From assembly GCA_036675565.1 (NCBI GenBank), contig JAKFER010000311.1, positions 1 to 16,737 of the forward strand: 16,737 bases of DNA. Direction: 5' to 3'. Position numbers and translations under genes: made by a program. This document shows, piece after piece, positions 1 to 6,971 of this stretch. The stretch is from JACCYQ01 sp036675565. GTDB taxonomy: Bacteria; Bacteroidota; Bacteroidia; Chitinophagales; Chitinophagaceae. The stretch's first letter is position 1. Each line of letters begins with the position of its first letter. Below the pieces are notes generated by a model that worked only from the letters and a program-made list of their open reading frames with translations, made no database searches and had not been told where the DNA came from.

Positions 1-364
1 AAGGCGTGATCACCGGCATAAAAACAACTCCTTTTATGCCCAGCAGTTTACAACTGTATGCAAAACCCTGTGCATGATTTCCTGCACTGGCACAAACAAC
101 GCCATTTTCTAGCTGCTCTTTGGGTAGTGAACGCATCATATTATAAGCGCCTCTTAATTTATAACTCCGTACAACCTGCAGATCTTCTCTTTTCAGGTAT
201 ACATCACAGTTATATTTCCTGCTCAGGTTTTTATTATAGGATAAAGGTGTATGATAAATAACACCTTTCAATCGTTCGGCAGCGGTTTCAAAATCAAGTT
301 CCCTTGGGCTTTTTGTTTTTGATGATGGCGCCACTGGCTTATATTGCGATTTAAGATCCTGCAT
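1..364 (-). CDS. ilvA: Threonine dehydratase (partial, N-terminal 121 codons)
   Basis: This is the start of biosynthetic threonine ammonia-lyase, the PLP enzyme that converts threonine to 2-oxobutanoate, the committed precursor of isoleucine. The gene runs off the left edge, so only about the first 121 residues are visible. They include VYLKREDLQ (55-63), the PLP-lysine motif SYKLRGA with Lys69 as the Schiff-base residue, and the phosphate-side motif SAGNHAQG (93-100). The family usually has Phe where Tyr68 sits. The ATG at 362-364 lies only 2 nt after the ilvC stop, with GGAG about 11 nt upstream inside the ilvC end, so translation is probably coupled to ilvC and this is the last visible gene of the operon. 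Whether a C-terminal ACT-like regulatory domain is present cannot be seen. A catabolic TdcB-type enzyme is possible by fold but unlikely next to ilvC. Confidence 0.95.
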   Translation of the reverse strand, partial: MQDLKSQYKPVAPSSKTKSPRELDFETAAERLKGVIYHTPLSYNKNLSRKYNCDVYLKREDLQVVRSYKLRGAYNMMRSLPKEQLENGVVCASAGNHAQGFAYSCKLLGIKGVVFMPVITP

Positions 365-366
365 AA

Positions 367-1467
367 TTATTGGGCCGTCTCCAATGCCGGTTTTTTGCCT
401 GTTTCTGTTTTTGAAGCAGGAGGTTGATTTTCCGGGCGAAGGCTTCTTACTGTTTTACCTGCCTGCCATAATTCACTCTCACGTAATTCTTTTAATTCTT
501 CTTCCAACTTTTCACGGTAATCCGGCTTACTATTACTTTCAATGGATTTGGCGGCTTCTTTACCTTCAGCAACACTTTCATACAATTCTTTAAACACGGG
601 AGCAGTAGCATCCCTGAATTTTTTCCACCAATCCAGTGCACCACGTTGAGCAGTAGTCGAACAATTGGCATACATCCAATCCATTCCATTTTCTGCAACC
701 AGCGGCATCAATGATTGAGTAAGTTCTTCAACGGTTTCATTGAAAGCTTCTGAAGGAGAATGACCTTTCGAACGAAGAACTTCATATTGAGCGGCAAAAA
801 TTCCCTGGATAGCACCCATCAGCGTACCTCTTTCACCTGTAAGATCACTGTAAACTTCTTTTTTGAAATTGGTTTCAAATAAATATCCTGACCCAATGGC
901 TATTCCTAATGCGGCAACTCTTTCGAATGCTCTTCCTGTTGCATCCTGGAAGATGGCATAACTGCTGTTCAACCCTCGGCCTTGTAAAAACATGCGACGT
1001 AAGGAAGTTCCCGAACCTTTTGGTGCCACTAAAAAAACATCAACATCTTTGGGAGGTACAATACCTGTCTGGTCATTGTAAGTAATTCCAAAACCATGAG
1101 AAAAATATAGGGCTTTTCCTGGTGTCAAATGTTTTTTAACCGTTGGCCATAATGCAATCTGAGCAGCATCGCTTAATAGATAGCAAATGATGGTTCCTTT
1201 TTCCAGCGCTTCTTCAATTTCAAACAATGATTCACCGGGAACAAATCCATCCTTCACAGCCTTATCCCAGCTCTTTGAATTTTTGCGCTGACCTATAATC
1301 ACATTGATCCCGTTATCTTTTTGGTTTAATGCCTGGCCCGGACCCTGTACGCCATAGCCGATCACAGCTACTACTTCATCTTTCAACACTTCCTGCGCTT
1401 TTGAAAGCGGGAATTCTTCCCTGGTTACTACGTTTTCAGTTACTCCACCAAAATTTAATTGTGCCAT
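367..1467 (-). CDS. ilvC: Ketol-acid reductoisomerase
   Basis: IlvC catalyses the Mg2+- and NAD(P)H-dependent isomeroreduction of acetolactate and acetohydroxybutyrate to dihydroxy acids, the second shared step of Val/Ile synthesis. The Rossmann motif GYGVQGPGQ is at 37-45 and a basic GQRKNSKSW segment that would contact the cofactor phosphate is at 59-67. The SHGF His is residue 124. The metal ligands are in SDLTGERG, Asp208 and Glu212, and the second metal-binding helix has NETVEEL around 243-249. At 366 residues it is longer than a typical class I enzyme (about 330) and much shorter than class II (about 490). The excess is mainly a polar tail after residue 340 rich in Pro, Lys and Thr. It has a clear ATG start. 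A 263-bp gap separates it from ilvN, so it may have an extra regulatory input. The gene is followed directly by ilvA. Confidence 0.97.
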   Translation of the reverse strand: MAQLNFGGVTENVVTREEFPLSKAQEVLKDEVVAVIGYGVQGPGQALNQKDNGINVIIGQRKNSKSWDKAVKDGFVPGESLFEIEEALEKGTIICYLLSDAAQIALWPTVKKHLTPGKALYFSHGFGITYNDQTGIVPPKDVDVFLVAPKGSGTSLRRMFLQGRGLNSSYAIFQDATGRAFERVAALGIAIGSGYLFETNFKKEVYSDLTGERGTLMGAIQGIFAAQYEVLRSKGHSPSEAFNETVEELTQSLMPLVAENGMDWMYANCSTTAQRGALDWWKKFRDATAPVFKELYESVAEGKEAAKSIESNSKPDYREKLEEELKELRESELWQAGKTVRSLRPENQPPASKTETGKKPALETAQ

Positions 1468-1479
1468 GATAATTAATTT

Positions 1480-1507
1480 AAAATTTAAAAGTTAAAATTC
1501 AAAAGTT
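1480..1507. repeat. Two tandem 14-bp A/T-rich repeats upstream of ilvC
   Basis: Two adjacent 14-bp units, AAAATTTAAAAGTT (1480-1493) and AAAATTCAAAAGTT (1494-1507), differ at one base. They lie 13-40 nt upstream of the ilvC start codon, in its 5' untranslated region. AT-rich slippage is the simplest explanation. A role in ribosome access or as an upstream promoter element is possible but unsupported. Confidence 0.55.
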
Positions 1508-1574
1508 GCGTGTTTCTATAATCGAAAACACTTTAATTAGTTTAATTTTTTATTTTTCCAGCTTCATAATTCAA

Positions 1575-1650
1575 TTCATCGTCTGTTGTGCCTGTCCCGA
1601 CGAGGACATGATTTATCAGGTTCGGATCTCGGGATCACTCACTTCATCGT
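1575..1650. repeat. GC-richer intergenic patch with direct and inverted repeats (ilvN-ilvC gap)
   Basis: The 263-bp ilvN-ilvC gap (1468-1730) is mostly A+T but contains this more G+C-rich block. It is bounded by the 8-bp direct repeat TTCATCGT at 1575-1582 and 1643-1650. Inside, TGTCC (1593-1597) pairs with GGACA (1604-1608), and TCCCGA (1595-1600) pairs with TCGGGA (1629-1634). These are two mutually exclusive hairpins. No U run follows on either strand, so it is not a normal terminator. Only very short ORFs cross it. It may be a small dispersed palindromic element or a relic insertion with a target duplication. The rest of the gap shows no gene or convincing promoter. Confidence 0.4.
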
Positions 1651-1730
1651 TCAGAATTTATTTGAGCAATTAAGCCCGATGCTTTATTATCATAAATAAT
1701 TTTTTTTCATTTTGTATTTTACATTTCCTA

Positions 1731-2318
1731 CTACATCGTAAAAATCTCTTCCTTCTTATCCAGGTATTCATTTTCCACTACTTCAGCAGAAGGTTCACGG
1801 GCTTCAAATTCCTTCACCTTTTCATGGAAGCCTTTGCTGTCTTTGATAATAGCAATCCTTGCGCTGCGCACAAATTCAATCAGTCCCAGGGGTTCAAGAA
1901 TTTTAATCAGCCTGTTGGTTTCTTCTCTTTGCCCGGTTGTTTCAAAAACGGTGAAATCCTTTCGAATAGCAACTACTCTTGCTCCATATTCCCTGAGTAA
2001 TCGTTCAACCTTAACCTTTTCTGCAATTTCATCAGTTGATACTTTATACAAGGCCATTTCCTGCCAGATGATCTCTTCATTGGTATTGTAATAAACTTTC
2101 AAAACCTCTACCTGCTTTTCAATCTGCCTGCTTAATTGCCTGACCACATCTTCTGTTTCTTCAATCACTATATTAAAGCGATGTATTCCTTCAACCTCGC
2201 TGGGTGAAGTATTCAGGCTATGCACATTAATTTTTCTTCTTGAAAAAATAATGGCAATACGATTCAGTAAACCAATCTGGTTTTCGGTGTACACGGTTAT
2301 GGTATATTCTTGTCGCAT
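1731..2318 (-). CDS. ilvN: Acetolactate synthase, small regulatory subunit
   Basis: This is the regulatory partner of IlvB, which raises catalytic activity and confers valine feedback inhibition. An N-terminal ACT domain (about 4-75) begins YTITVYTENQIGLLNRIAII and includes the IFSRRKINVHSLN stretch, the usual effector-binding region of IlvH/IlvN. A second ferredoxin-like C-terminal domain follows (about 85-175). Its 195 residues exceed the roughly 160 of enterobacterial IlvH, with an acidic tail after residue 170. The ATG at 2316-2318 lies 23 nt after the ilvB stop, so the two subunits are almost certainly co-expressed. The symbol could equally be ilvH, since the family naming overlaps. Confidence 0.94.
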   Translation of the reverse strand: MRQEYTITVYTENQIGLLNRIAIIFSRRKINVHSLNTSPSEVEGIHRFNIVIEETEDVVRQLSRQIEKQVEVLKVYYNTNEEIIWQEMALYKVSTDEIAEKVKVERLLREYGARVVAIRKDFTVFETTGQREETNRLIKILEPLGLIEFVRSARIAIIKDSKGFHEKVKEFEAREPSAEVVENEYLDKKEEIFTM

Positions 2319-2341
2319 GTTCTACTTTTATTTGTGATAAA

Positions 2342-4099
2342 TTATGATAGCCTGATCTCGCTTACACTGCACCCTTGCGGAACCATCGGGAAAACATTGT
2401 TTTCTTTCCCAACCATAATCTCCAACAAGTATGACCCTTTGTGATCAAGCATCGTGTCAATGGCTGATTTTAGTTTATCCCTCTCCGTTACTTTGTTGCT
2501 GCTGATTTTATAAGCTGCTGCCAATGCAACATAATCAGGGCTCATGATATCAGTAAATGAATATCTTTTTTGCTGGAACAATTCCTGCCATTGTCTTACC
2601 ATGCCGAGGAACTGGTTGTTTAAAATAATAATCTTAATGTCCACCCCGGTTTGCATAATGGTACCCAGTTCCTGCAAAGTCATTTGAAAACCGCCATCTC
2701 CGATAACTGCCACAACCGTTCTGTGTTGTGCACCAAACTTTGCACCAATAGCGGCAGGAAGAGCGAATCCCATGGTTCCCAATCCACCTGAAGTAATATT
2801 GCTTTTTGTTTGGGTGTATTTTGCATAGCGGCAAGCTACCATCTGGTGTTGACCAACATCTGTAACGATGACCGCTTCGCCTTTTGTAGTTTCATTCAAC
2901 AGGTTGATCACTTCACCCATACTCAATTGTTCGGATGAAGGATGTAATTCAGGTTGAATGCATGTTTCTTCTTCTTTCTTTTTATAATCATGAAATTGCT
3001 GCAACCATTCTGTATGTTCTTTTTTATCCAGCAATGCAGTAAGCAGGGGAAGTGTTTCTTTACAATCTCCCCAAACGGGTACCGTTGTTTTTACATTTTT
3101 ATCAATTTCTGCCGGGTCAATATCCAGGTGAATAACTTTAGCCTGTTTGGCATATTTATCCAAACGTCCTGTAACCCTATCGTCAAAGCGCATACCCACG
3201 GCAATCAATACATCACATTCATTGGTTAAAACGTTTGGTCCGTAATTGCCATGCATGCCCAGCATACCAACACCAAGAGGATGATCAGTAGGAATGGCAC
3301 TCATACCAAGTATTGTCCAGGCTGCAGGTAAGCCTGCCTTTTCAATAAATTGTTTGAATTCTTTTTCCGCTTTCCCCAGGATAATTCCCTGGCCAAAAAT
3401 CACGAATGGTTTTTTTGCGTTATTGATCAATGCCGCAGCTTCTTCAATATATTCTTTGCGAATATTTGGTATTGGACGGTAACTGCGTATATGATTGCAT
3501 TTGGTATAACCTTCATAATTAAATTTCTGTAATTGTGCATTCTTGGTTATATCAATCAAAACAGGTCCTGGGCGGCCGCTACCAGCAATAAAAAATGCTT
3601 TTGCTAATACCGAAGGAATTTCTTCCGCATCCGTAACCTGGTAGTTCCATTTTGTAATGGGCGTTGTAATATTGATAACATCAGTTTCCTGGAAAGCATC
3701 GGTGCCTAATAAATGAGCAAACACTTGTCCTGTGATACAAACCAAAGGAGTACTATCTATCATTGCATCAGCCAAACCAGTTACCAGGTTTGTTGCACCA
3801 GGACCACTGGTGGCAAACACAACACCCGTTTTCCCGGATACCCTTGCATATCCCTGTGCCGCATGTATAGCGCCCTGTTCATGTCTTACCAATACATGAT
3901 TCAAAGGTTCATTGTAATCATACAATGCATCGTATAATGGCATGATGGCACCACCGGGGTAACCAAATACGGTATCCACTTTTTCTTTCAACAATGCATC
4001 CAGCACCGCCAGGGAGCCGGAAATTTCAATACTTGCCGGGGTAGTTGATTTTGCCAGTTCCGGTGTTTTTTCTTTTACTATTTGTTGCAATGTTTCCAT
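2342..4099 (-). CDS. ilvB: Acetolactate synthase, large catalytic subunit
   Basis: This is the ThDP- and FAD-dependent enzyme that condenses two pyruvates, or pyruvate with 2-oxobutanoate, giving acetolactate or acetohydroxybutyrate in the cytoplasm. The conserved catalytic Glu is residue 74 in VRHEQGA. The N-terminal pyrimidine domain shows SGPGATNLVTGLADA (98-112). The ThDP-Mg2+ motif is GDGGF at 467-471, ending in Asn494-Asn495. Trp504 in MVRQW is the position known for herbicide contacts in homologues. The length of 585 is normal for biosynthetic AHAS. FAD residues and the paired small-subunit gene downstream favour the anabolic over the catabolic AlsS type. A 54-nt gap separates it from ilvD upstream. 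Confidence 0.97.
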   Translation of the reverse strand: METLQQIVKEKTPELAKSTTPASIEISGSLAVLDALLKEKVDTVFGYPGGAIMPLYDALYDYNEPLNHVLVRHEQGAIHAAQGYARVSGKTGVVFATSGPGATNLVTGLADAMIDSTPLVCITGQVFAHLLGTDAFQETDVINITTPITKWNYQVTDAEEIPSVLAKAFFIAGSGRPGPVLIDITKNAQLQKFNYEGYTKCNHIRSYRPIPNIRKEYIEEAAALINNAKKPFVIFGQGIILGKAEKEFKQFIEKAGLPAAWTILGMSAIPTDHPLGVGMLGMHGNYGPNVLTNECDVLIAVGMRFDDRVTGRLDKYAKQAKVIHLDIDPAEIDKNVKTTVPVWGDCKETLPLLTALLDKKEHTEWLQQFHDYKKKEEETCIQPELHPSSEQLSMGEVINLLNETTKGEAVIVTDVGQHQMVACRYAKYTQTKSNITSGGLGTMGFALPAAIGAKFGAQHRTVVAVIGDGGFQMTLQELGTIMQTGVDIKIIILNNQFLGMVRQWQELFQQKRYSFTDIMSPDYVALAAAYKISSNKVTERDKLKSAIDTMLDHKGSYLLEIMVGKENNVFPMVPQGCSVSEIRLS

Positions 4100-4153
4100 C
4101 TTTTGTCCTTTTTGTATTTGTTATTTCATCACAGAAATAATGATAAGCGTTTT

Positions 4154-5830
4154 TCATTCATCCGTTACACAACCTTCACTCGCATCTTTTACATGTTGTG
4201 CATATTTATACAACACACCTTTTTTTGCTTTTAATGGAGGTTGTATCCAGGCCAGCCTGCGGGTTTCAATTTCATCATCGGGTACTTTCAAATGAATAGT
4301 GTTTGAAGCTACATCCAGTTCTATAATGTCATCATCATTCACTAAAGCCAAAACACCACCATCATATGCTTCCGGTGTGATATGTCCTACTACAAAACCA
4401 TGTGTGCCTCCACTGAACCGGCCATCAGTTATCAGTGCAACCGTTTTCCCTAAACCTGCGCCAATAATAGCGGACGTGGGTTTAAGCATCTCCGGCATAC
4501 CCGGCCCGCCTTTTGGTCCTACATACCTGATAACAACAACATCACCATGTTTTATTTTTCCTGAATGAATACCATTGATCAATTCAAATTCTCCATTAAA
4601 TACCCGGGCCGATCCAACAAATTTTTCACCCTCTTTACCCGTAATTTTTGCGACACTTCCTTTTTGTGCAAGATTGCCATATAATATTTGTAAATGTCCT
4701 GTTGCTTTGAGTGGTGATTCAACAGGGAGAATGATCTTTTGTTTTTCAAAATCAAGATCAGGAACATTGGCAAGATTTTCTGCTAGTGTTTTACCTGTTA
4801 CCGTTAAACAATCACCATGCAAAAAACCTTTTTGCAGTAAATATTTCATTACTGCAGGAACACCACCATGCTGGTGCAGATCCTGCATCAGGTATTTTCC
4901 ACTTGGTTTAAAATCTGCCAGCATCGGTACACGATCACTGATCGTTTGAAAATCATCCTGTGTTAATGCAACGTCCACACTTTTTGCCATGGCAATCAGG
5001 TGTAACACGGCATTTGTACTGCCGCCTAAAACTATGATCACCGTAATAGCGTTTTCAAATGCTTTACGTGTCATGATATCAGATGGTTTGATATCCTGTT
5101 GTAATAAATATTGAATGGCTTTCCCCGCAGCTAAACATTCATCATGTTTTTCTTTACTTAATGCAGGGTTGCTGGAAGAGTAGGGCAAACTCATACCCAA
5201 TGCTTCAATGGCACTGGCCATGGTGTTGGCTGTATACATGCCACCGCAAGCACCCGCACCGGGACAGGAATGTTTGATGATCTGTAAGTAGTCATTTTCA
5301 TCCAGGTTGCCTGCCAGTTTTTGACCCAGCGCCTCGAATGCAGAAACAATATTGAGATCCTGGCCATTATAATGGCCGGGTGCAATTGTACCGCCATATA
5401 CCATGATTGCAGGGCGGTTCAGCCTGCCCATTGCAATGATGGAACCAGGCATATTTTTATCGCATCCCGGCAATGCGATCAATCCGTCATAATATTGTGC
5501 GCCACAAACGGCTTCAATGGAATCCGCGATGATATCGCGGCTTACCAGTGAATAGCGCATGCCATCCGTTCCATTACTGATGCCATCACTGACCCCGATG
5601 GTATTGAAAATCAATCCAACCAAATCATTATCCCAAACACCCTGTTTCACCAATTTAGCCAGGTCGTTCAGGTGCATGTTGCAGGTGTTGCCATCATATC
5701 CCATACTCACGATCCCCACCTGTGCTTTACGCATATCCTCATCCGTTAGTCCGATGCCGAATAACATTGCCTGTGCCGCAGGTTGGGTGCTGTCCTGTGT
5801 AATTGTTTTTGAATACTTATTCAGTTCCAT
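4154..5830 (-). CDS. ilvD: Dihydroxy-acid dehydratase
   Basis: IlvD dehydrates 2,3-dihydroxy-isovalerate and -3-methylvalerate to the 2-oxo acids, the third shared step of Val/Ile synthesis. The three cluster-ligand cysteines are visible: Cys50 (DGNTCNMH), Cys123 (GCDKNMPG) and Cys195 (GAGACGGMYTANTM). Lys125 after Cys123 is the Mg2+-associated, usually carbamylated lysine. At 558 residues with an SLPYSSSNPA loop, it resembles the shorter [2Fe-2S] dehydratases more than the 616-residue [4Fe-4S] E. coli enzyme. That cluster assignment is inference from length and family knowledge. Its ATG shares one nucleotide with the ilvE stop (TAATG), indicating translational coupling. Confidence 0.97.
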   Translation of the reverse strand: MELNKYSKTITQDSTQPAAQAMLFGIGLTDEDMRKAQVGIVSMGYDGNTCNMHLNDLAKLVKQGVWDNDLVGLIFNTIGVSDGISNGTDGMRYSLVSRDIIADSIEAVCGAQYYDGLIALPGCDKNMPGSIIAMGRLNRPAIMVYGGTIAPGHYNGQDLNIVSAFEALGQKLAGNLDENDYLQIIKHSCPGAGACGGMYTANTMASAIEALGMSLPYSSSNPALSKEKHDECLAAGKAIQYLLQQDIKPSDIMTRKAFENAITVIIVLGGSTNAVLHLIAMAKSVDVALTQDDFQTISDRVPMLADFKPSGKYLMQDLHQHGGVPAVMKYLLQKGFLHGDCLTVTGKTLAENLANVPDLDFEKQKIILPVESPLKATGHLQILYGNLAQKGSVAKITGKEGEKFVGSARVFNGEFELINGIHSGKIKHGDVVVIRYVGPKGGPGMPEMLKPTSAIIGAGLGKTVALITDGRFSGGTHGFVVGHITPEAYDGGVLALVNDDDIIELDVASNTIHLKVPDDEIETRRLAWIQPPLKAKKGVLYKYAQHVKDASEGCVTDE

Positions 5831-6723
5831 TAAGCTACGCTGAGTAAATTTTTAAAAGATTCTTCCCTCACCAGTTTCATATAAGATTCCTGAATTCTTT
5901 TGCCTAAACTATCATTCCAGTTTTTAGGAAATACTGTTTCGTTCACTGATTGAATACCATTGATCTCTGCACCGGTACCACAATAAAAAGCACTGTCTGC
6001 TTTCAAAAGATCATCGGTAGTAAATTTTCCTTCTTCAACGGGAATATTTAATTCTTTGCATATATCCATTACCGTTATACGGGTAATACCTGCCAGGATA
6101 TTCCCTCTTTGTGGTGTTAATAGTTTTCCATCTTTTTCAAAAAACAAATTAGCGCCAGGACCTTCAGCAAGAAAACCTTCATGATCCAGTAACAAAGCTT
6201 CATCGTATCCACTGGCTTTTGCTTCTGAACATGCGAGGGTTGAATTGACATAGTGCCCGCAGGCTTTTGCTTCTACAAATGTTGATCGTGGGTGTGGCCT
6301 GCAGAACGGAGAAATTTTTAATCGTAATAACTTTTCTCCCAGGTAACTGCCCCATTGCCAGGCAGCAATCACCAACGTGGATGATTGTGGCTGGTGAAGT
6401 GACATATTGGGCGGACAAATAACCAATGGCCGGATATAAGCTTCCGTGAAATTATTTTGCTGCAATACATCGTAGGTGATCTTTGTCAGTTCTTCAACTG
6501 TATAAGAGAAAGGGATATTCAGTAATTGGCAACTGCGAATCAGTCGCTCATAATGTTCTGTGGGTTTAAATATTCTTGGGCCATTTGCTGTTTGATAGGA
6601 GCGAATGCCTTCAAAAACACCATAGCCATAATGTAATGTCTGGCCATACAGGTCAGTACCAGCTTCAACGGCTTTCACCATTTTTCCGTCGTAATAAATA
6701 ATTGTGTTGTTATTGTAGTACAT
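5830..6723 (-). CDS. ilvE: Branched-chain amino acid aminotransferase
   Basis: IlvE is a PLP class IV (fold type IV) transaminase that catalyses the last step to Val, Ile and Leu using glutamate. The N-terminal HYGYGVFEGIR (31-41), the PLP lysine Lys153 in EAKACGHYVNS, and SEAKASGYDEALLLD (166-180) are typical. So are FLAEGPGANLFF, with Glu187, and PQRGNILAGITR. The 297 residues match the family. A D-amino acid transaminase or aminodeoxychorismate lyase shares the fold, but the surrounding pathway makes IlvE by far the best call. It is the first structural gene after the attenuator: the terminator stem ends 28 nt before the ATG. No good ribosome-binding site is seen. Confidence 0.95.
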   Translation of the reverse strand: MYYNNNTIIYYDGKMVKAVEAGTDLYGQTLHYGYGVFEGIRSYQTANGPRIFKPTEHYERLIRSCQLLNIPFSYTVEELTKITYDVLQQNNFTEAYIRPLVICPPNMSLHQPQSSTLVIAAWQWGSYLGEKLLRLKISPFCRPHPRSTFVEAKACGHYVNSTLACSEAKASGYDEALLLDHEGFLAEGPGANLFFEKDGKLLTPQRGNILAGITRITVMDICKELNIPVEEGKFTTDDLLKADSAFYCGTGAEINGIQSVNETVFPKNWNDSLGKRIQESYMKLVREESFKNLLSVA

Positions 6724-6744
6724 AGATCTTGATTAATTGAACAT

Positions 6745-6773
6745 AAAAAAACCCGCCTCTTTTGAAGGCGGGT
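6745..6773 (-). terminator. Intrinsic terminator of the ilv leader (attenuator)
   Basis: Read on the minus strand, ACCCGCCT (6773-6766) and AGGCGGGT (6758-6751) form a perfect 8-bp GC-rich stem with a 7-nt loop, followed by seven consecutive U (6751-6745). It lies 29 nt after the stop of an Ile/Val-rich short ORF and just upstream of ilvE, all on the same strand. A terminator before the first structural gene makes sense as a conditional stop rather than the end of leuB transcription alone. It would also stop read-through from the leu genes. Confidence 0.88.
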
Positions 6774-6813
6774 CGTATATTTTATTAATAATTTAAAATA
6801 GTCATCCACCTCC
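6764..6813 (-). promoter_or_regulatory. Predicted antiterminator pairing (leader end with terminator 5' arm)
   Basis: On the minus strand, GGAGGUGG (6813-6806), which overlaps the last codons of the leader peptide, can pair with CCGCCUUC (6771-6764), the 5' arm and loop edge of the terminator. That gives 8 consecutive pairs, two of them G-U. The two structures cannot coexist. A ribosome stalled with the last Ile codon of the run in its A site would leave GGAGGUGG just uncovered. One that reaches the stop codon would cover it. GGAGGU is also a strong Shine-Dalgarno sequence ahead of an ATG overlapping the stop (ATGA, 6-codon mini-ORF), which is an alternative reading. Pairing was derived by eye, without folding energies. 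Confidence 0.65.
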
Positions 6814-6897
6814 ATTTAGCGCAGGAATAATAATAATGACGATCACAATAATAAATTGCGTTAGCACTGTGATGATATTTGTCCTGTTATTGTTCAT
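6802..6897 (-). CDS. ilv leader peptide (31 aa), too short for ordinary gene calling
   Basis: This is a short ORF with an ATG start (6895-6897) and TGA stop (6802-6804). It encodes a basic/polar start MNNNRTN, then FIIVIVIIIIP at 15-25 and ends ALNGGG. Fourteen of 31 codons are Ile (9), Val (3) or Leu (2), and residues 16-24 are nine Ile/Val codons in a row. Both Leu codons are CTA, the codon also used in the enterobacterial leu leader. The composition, the position directly before ilvE and the terminator 29 nt downstream mark it as a transcription-attenuation leader whose translation senses charged Ile/Val tRNA. It resembles enterobacterial IlvL in design, including a late VIIIIP-like stretch, though homology is not claimed. 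The alternative, a small hydrophobic membrane peptide with its own function, is less likely. Confidence 0.85.
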   Translation of the reverse strand: MNNNRTNIITVLTQFIIVIVIIIIPALNGGG

Positions 6898-6915
6898 TAT
6901 GAAAGTGAAACAGGA

Positions 6916-6946
6916 CGAATATACAAAGTCATTAAAAGAAAACAAA
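6916..6946 (-). promoter_or_regulatory. Candidate Bacteroidota-type promoter for the ilv leader
   Basis: On the minus strand, TTTG (6946-6943) is followed after exactly 19 nt by TATATTCG (6923-6916), a 7/8 match to the -7 element TAnnTTTG known for the primary sigma factor of this phylum. The leader start codon begins 18 nt further on. It sits between the leuB stop and the leader, so ilvEDBNCA could be transcribed independently of leu. An overlapping TGACTTTG is a weaker alternative because its spacing is too short. Confidence 0.5.
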
Positions 6947-6971
6947 GAACTTTTTTAATCCAACATCACTT

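Noticed and set aside
58..261. 67-codon plus-strand ORF at the left edge
   Set aside because: It is antisense to the clear ilvA start, which carries the PLP lysine motif on the minus strand.
1593..1634. ilvN-ilvC gap hairpins as an intrinsic terminator
   Set aside because: The stems are only 5-6 bp and neither strand has a U run after them, unlike the hairpin before ilvE.
4575..4949. 124-codon plus-strand ORF antisense to ilvD
   Set aside because: It is a shadow of ilvD. The minus-strand frame carries the conserved dehydratase sequence throughout.
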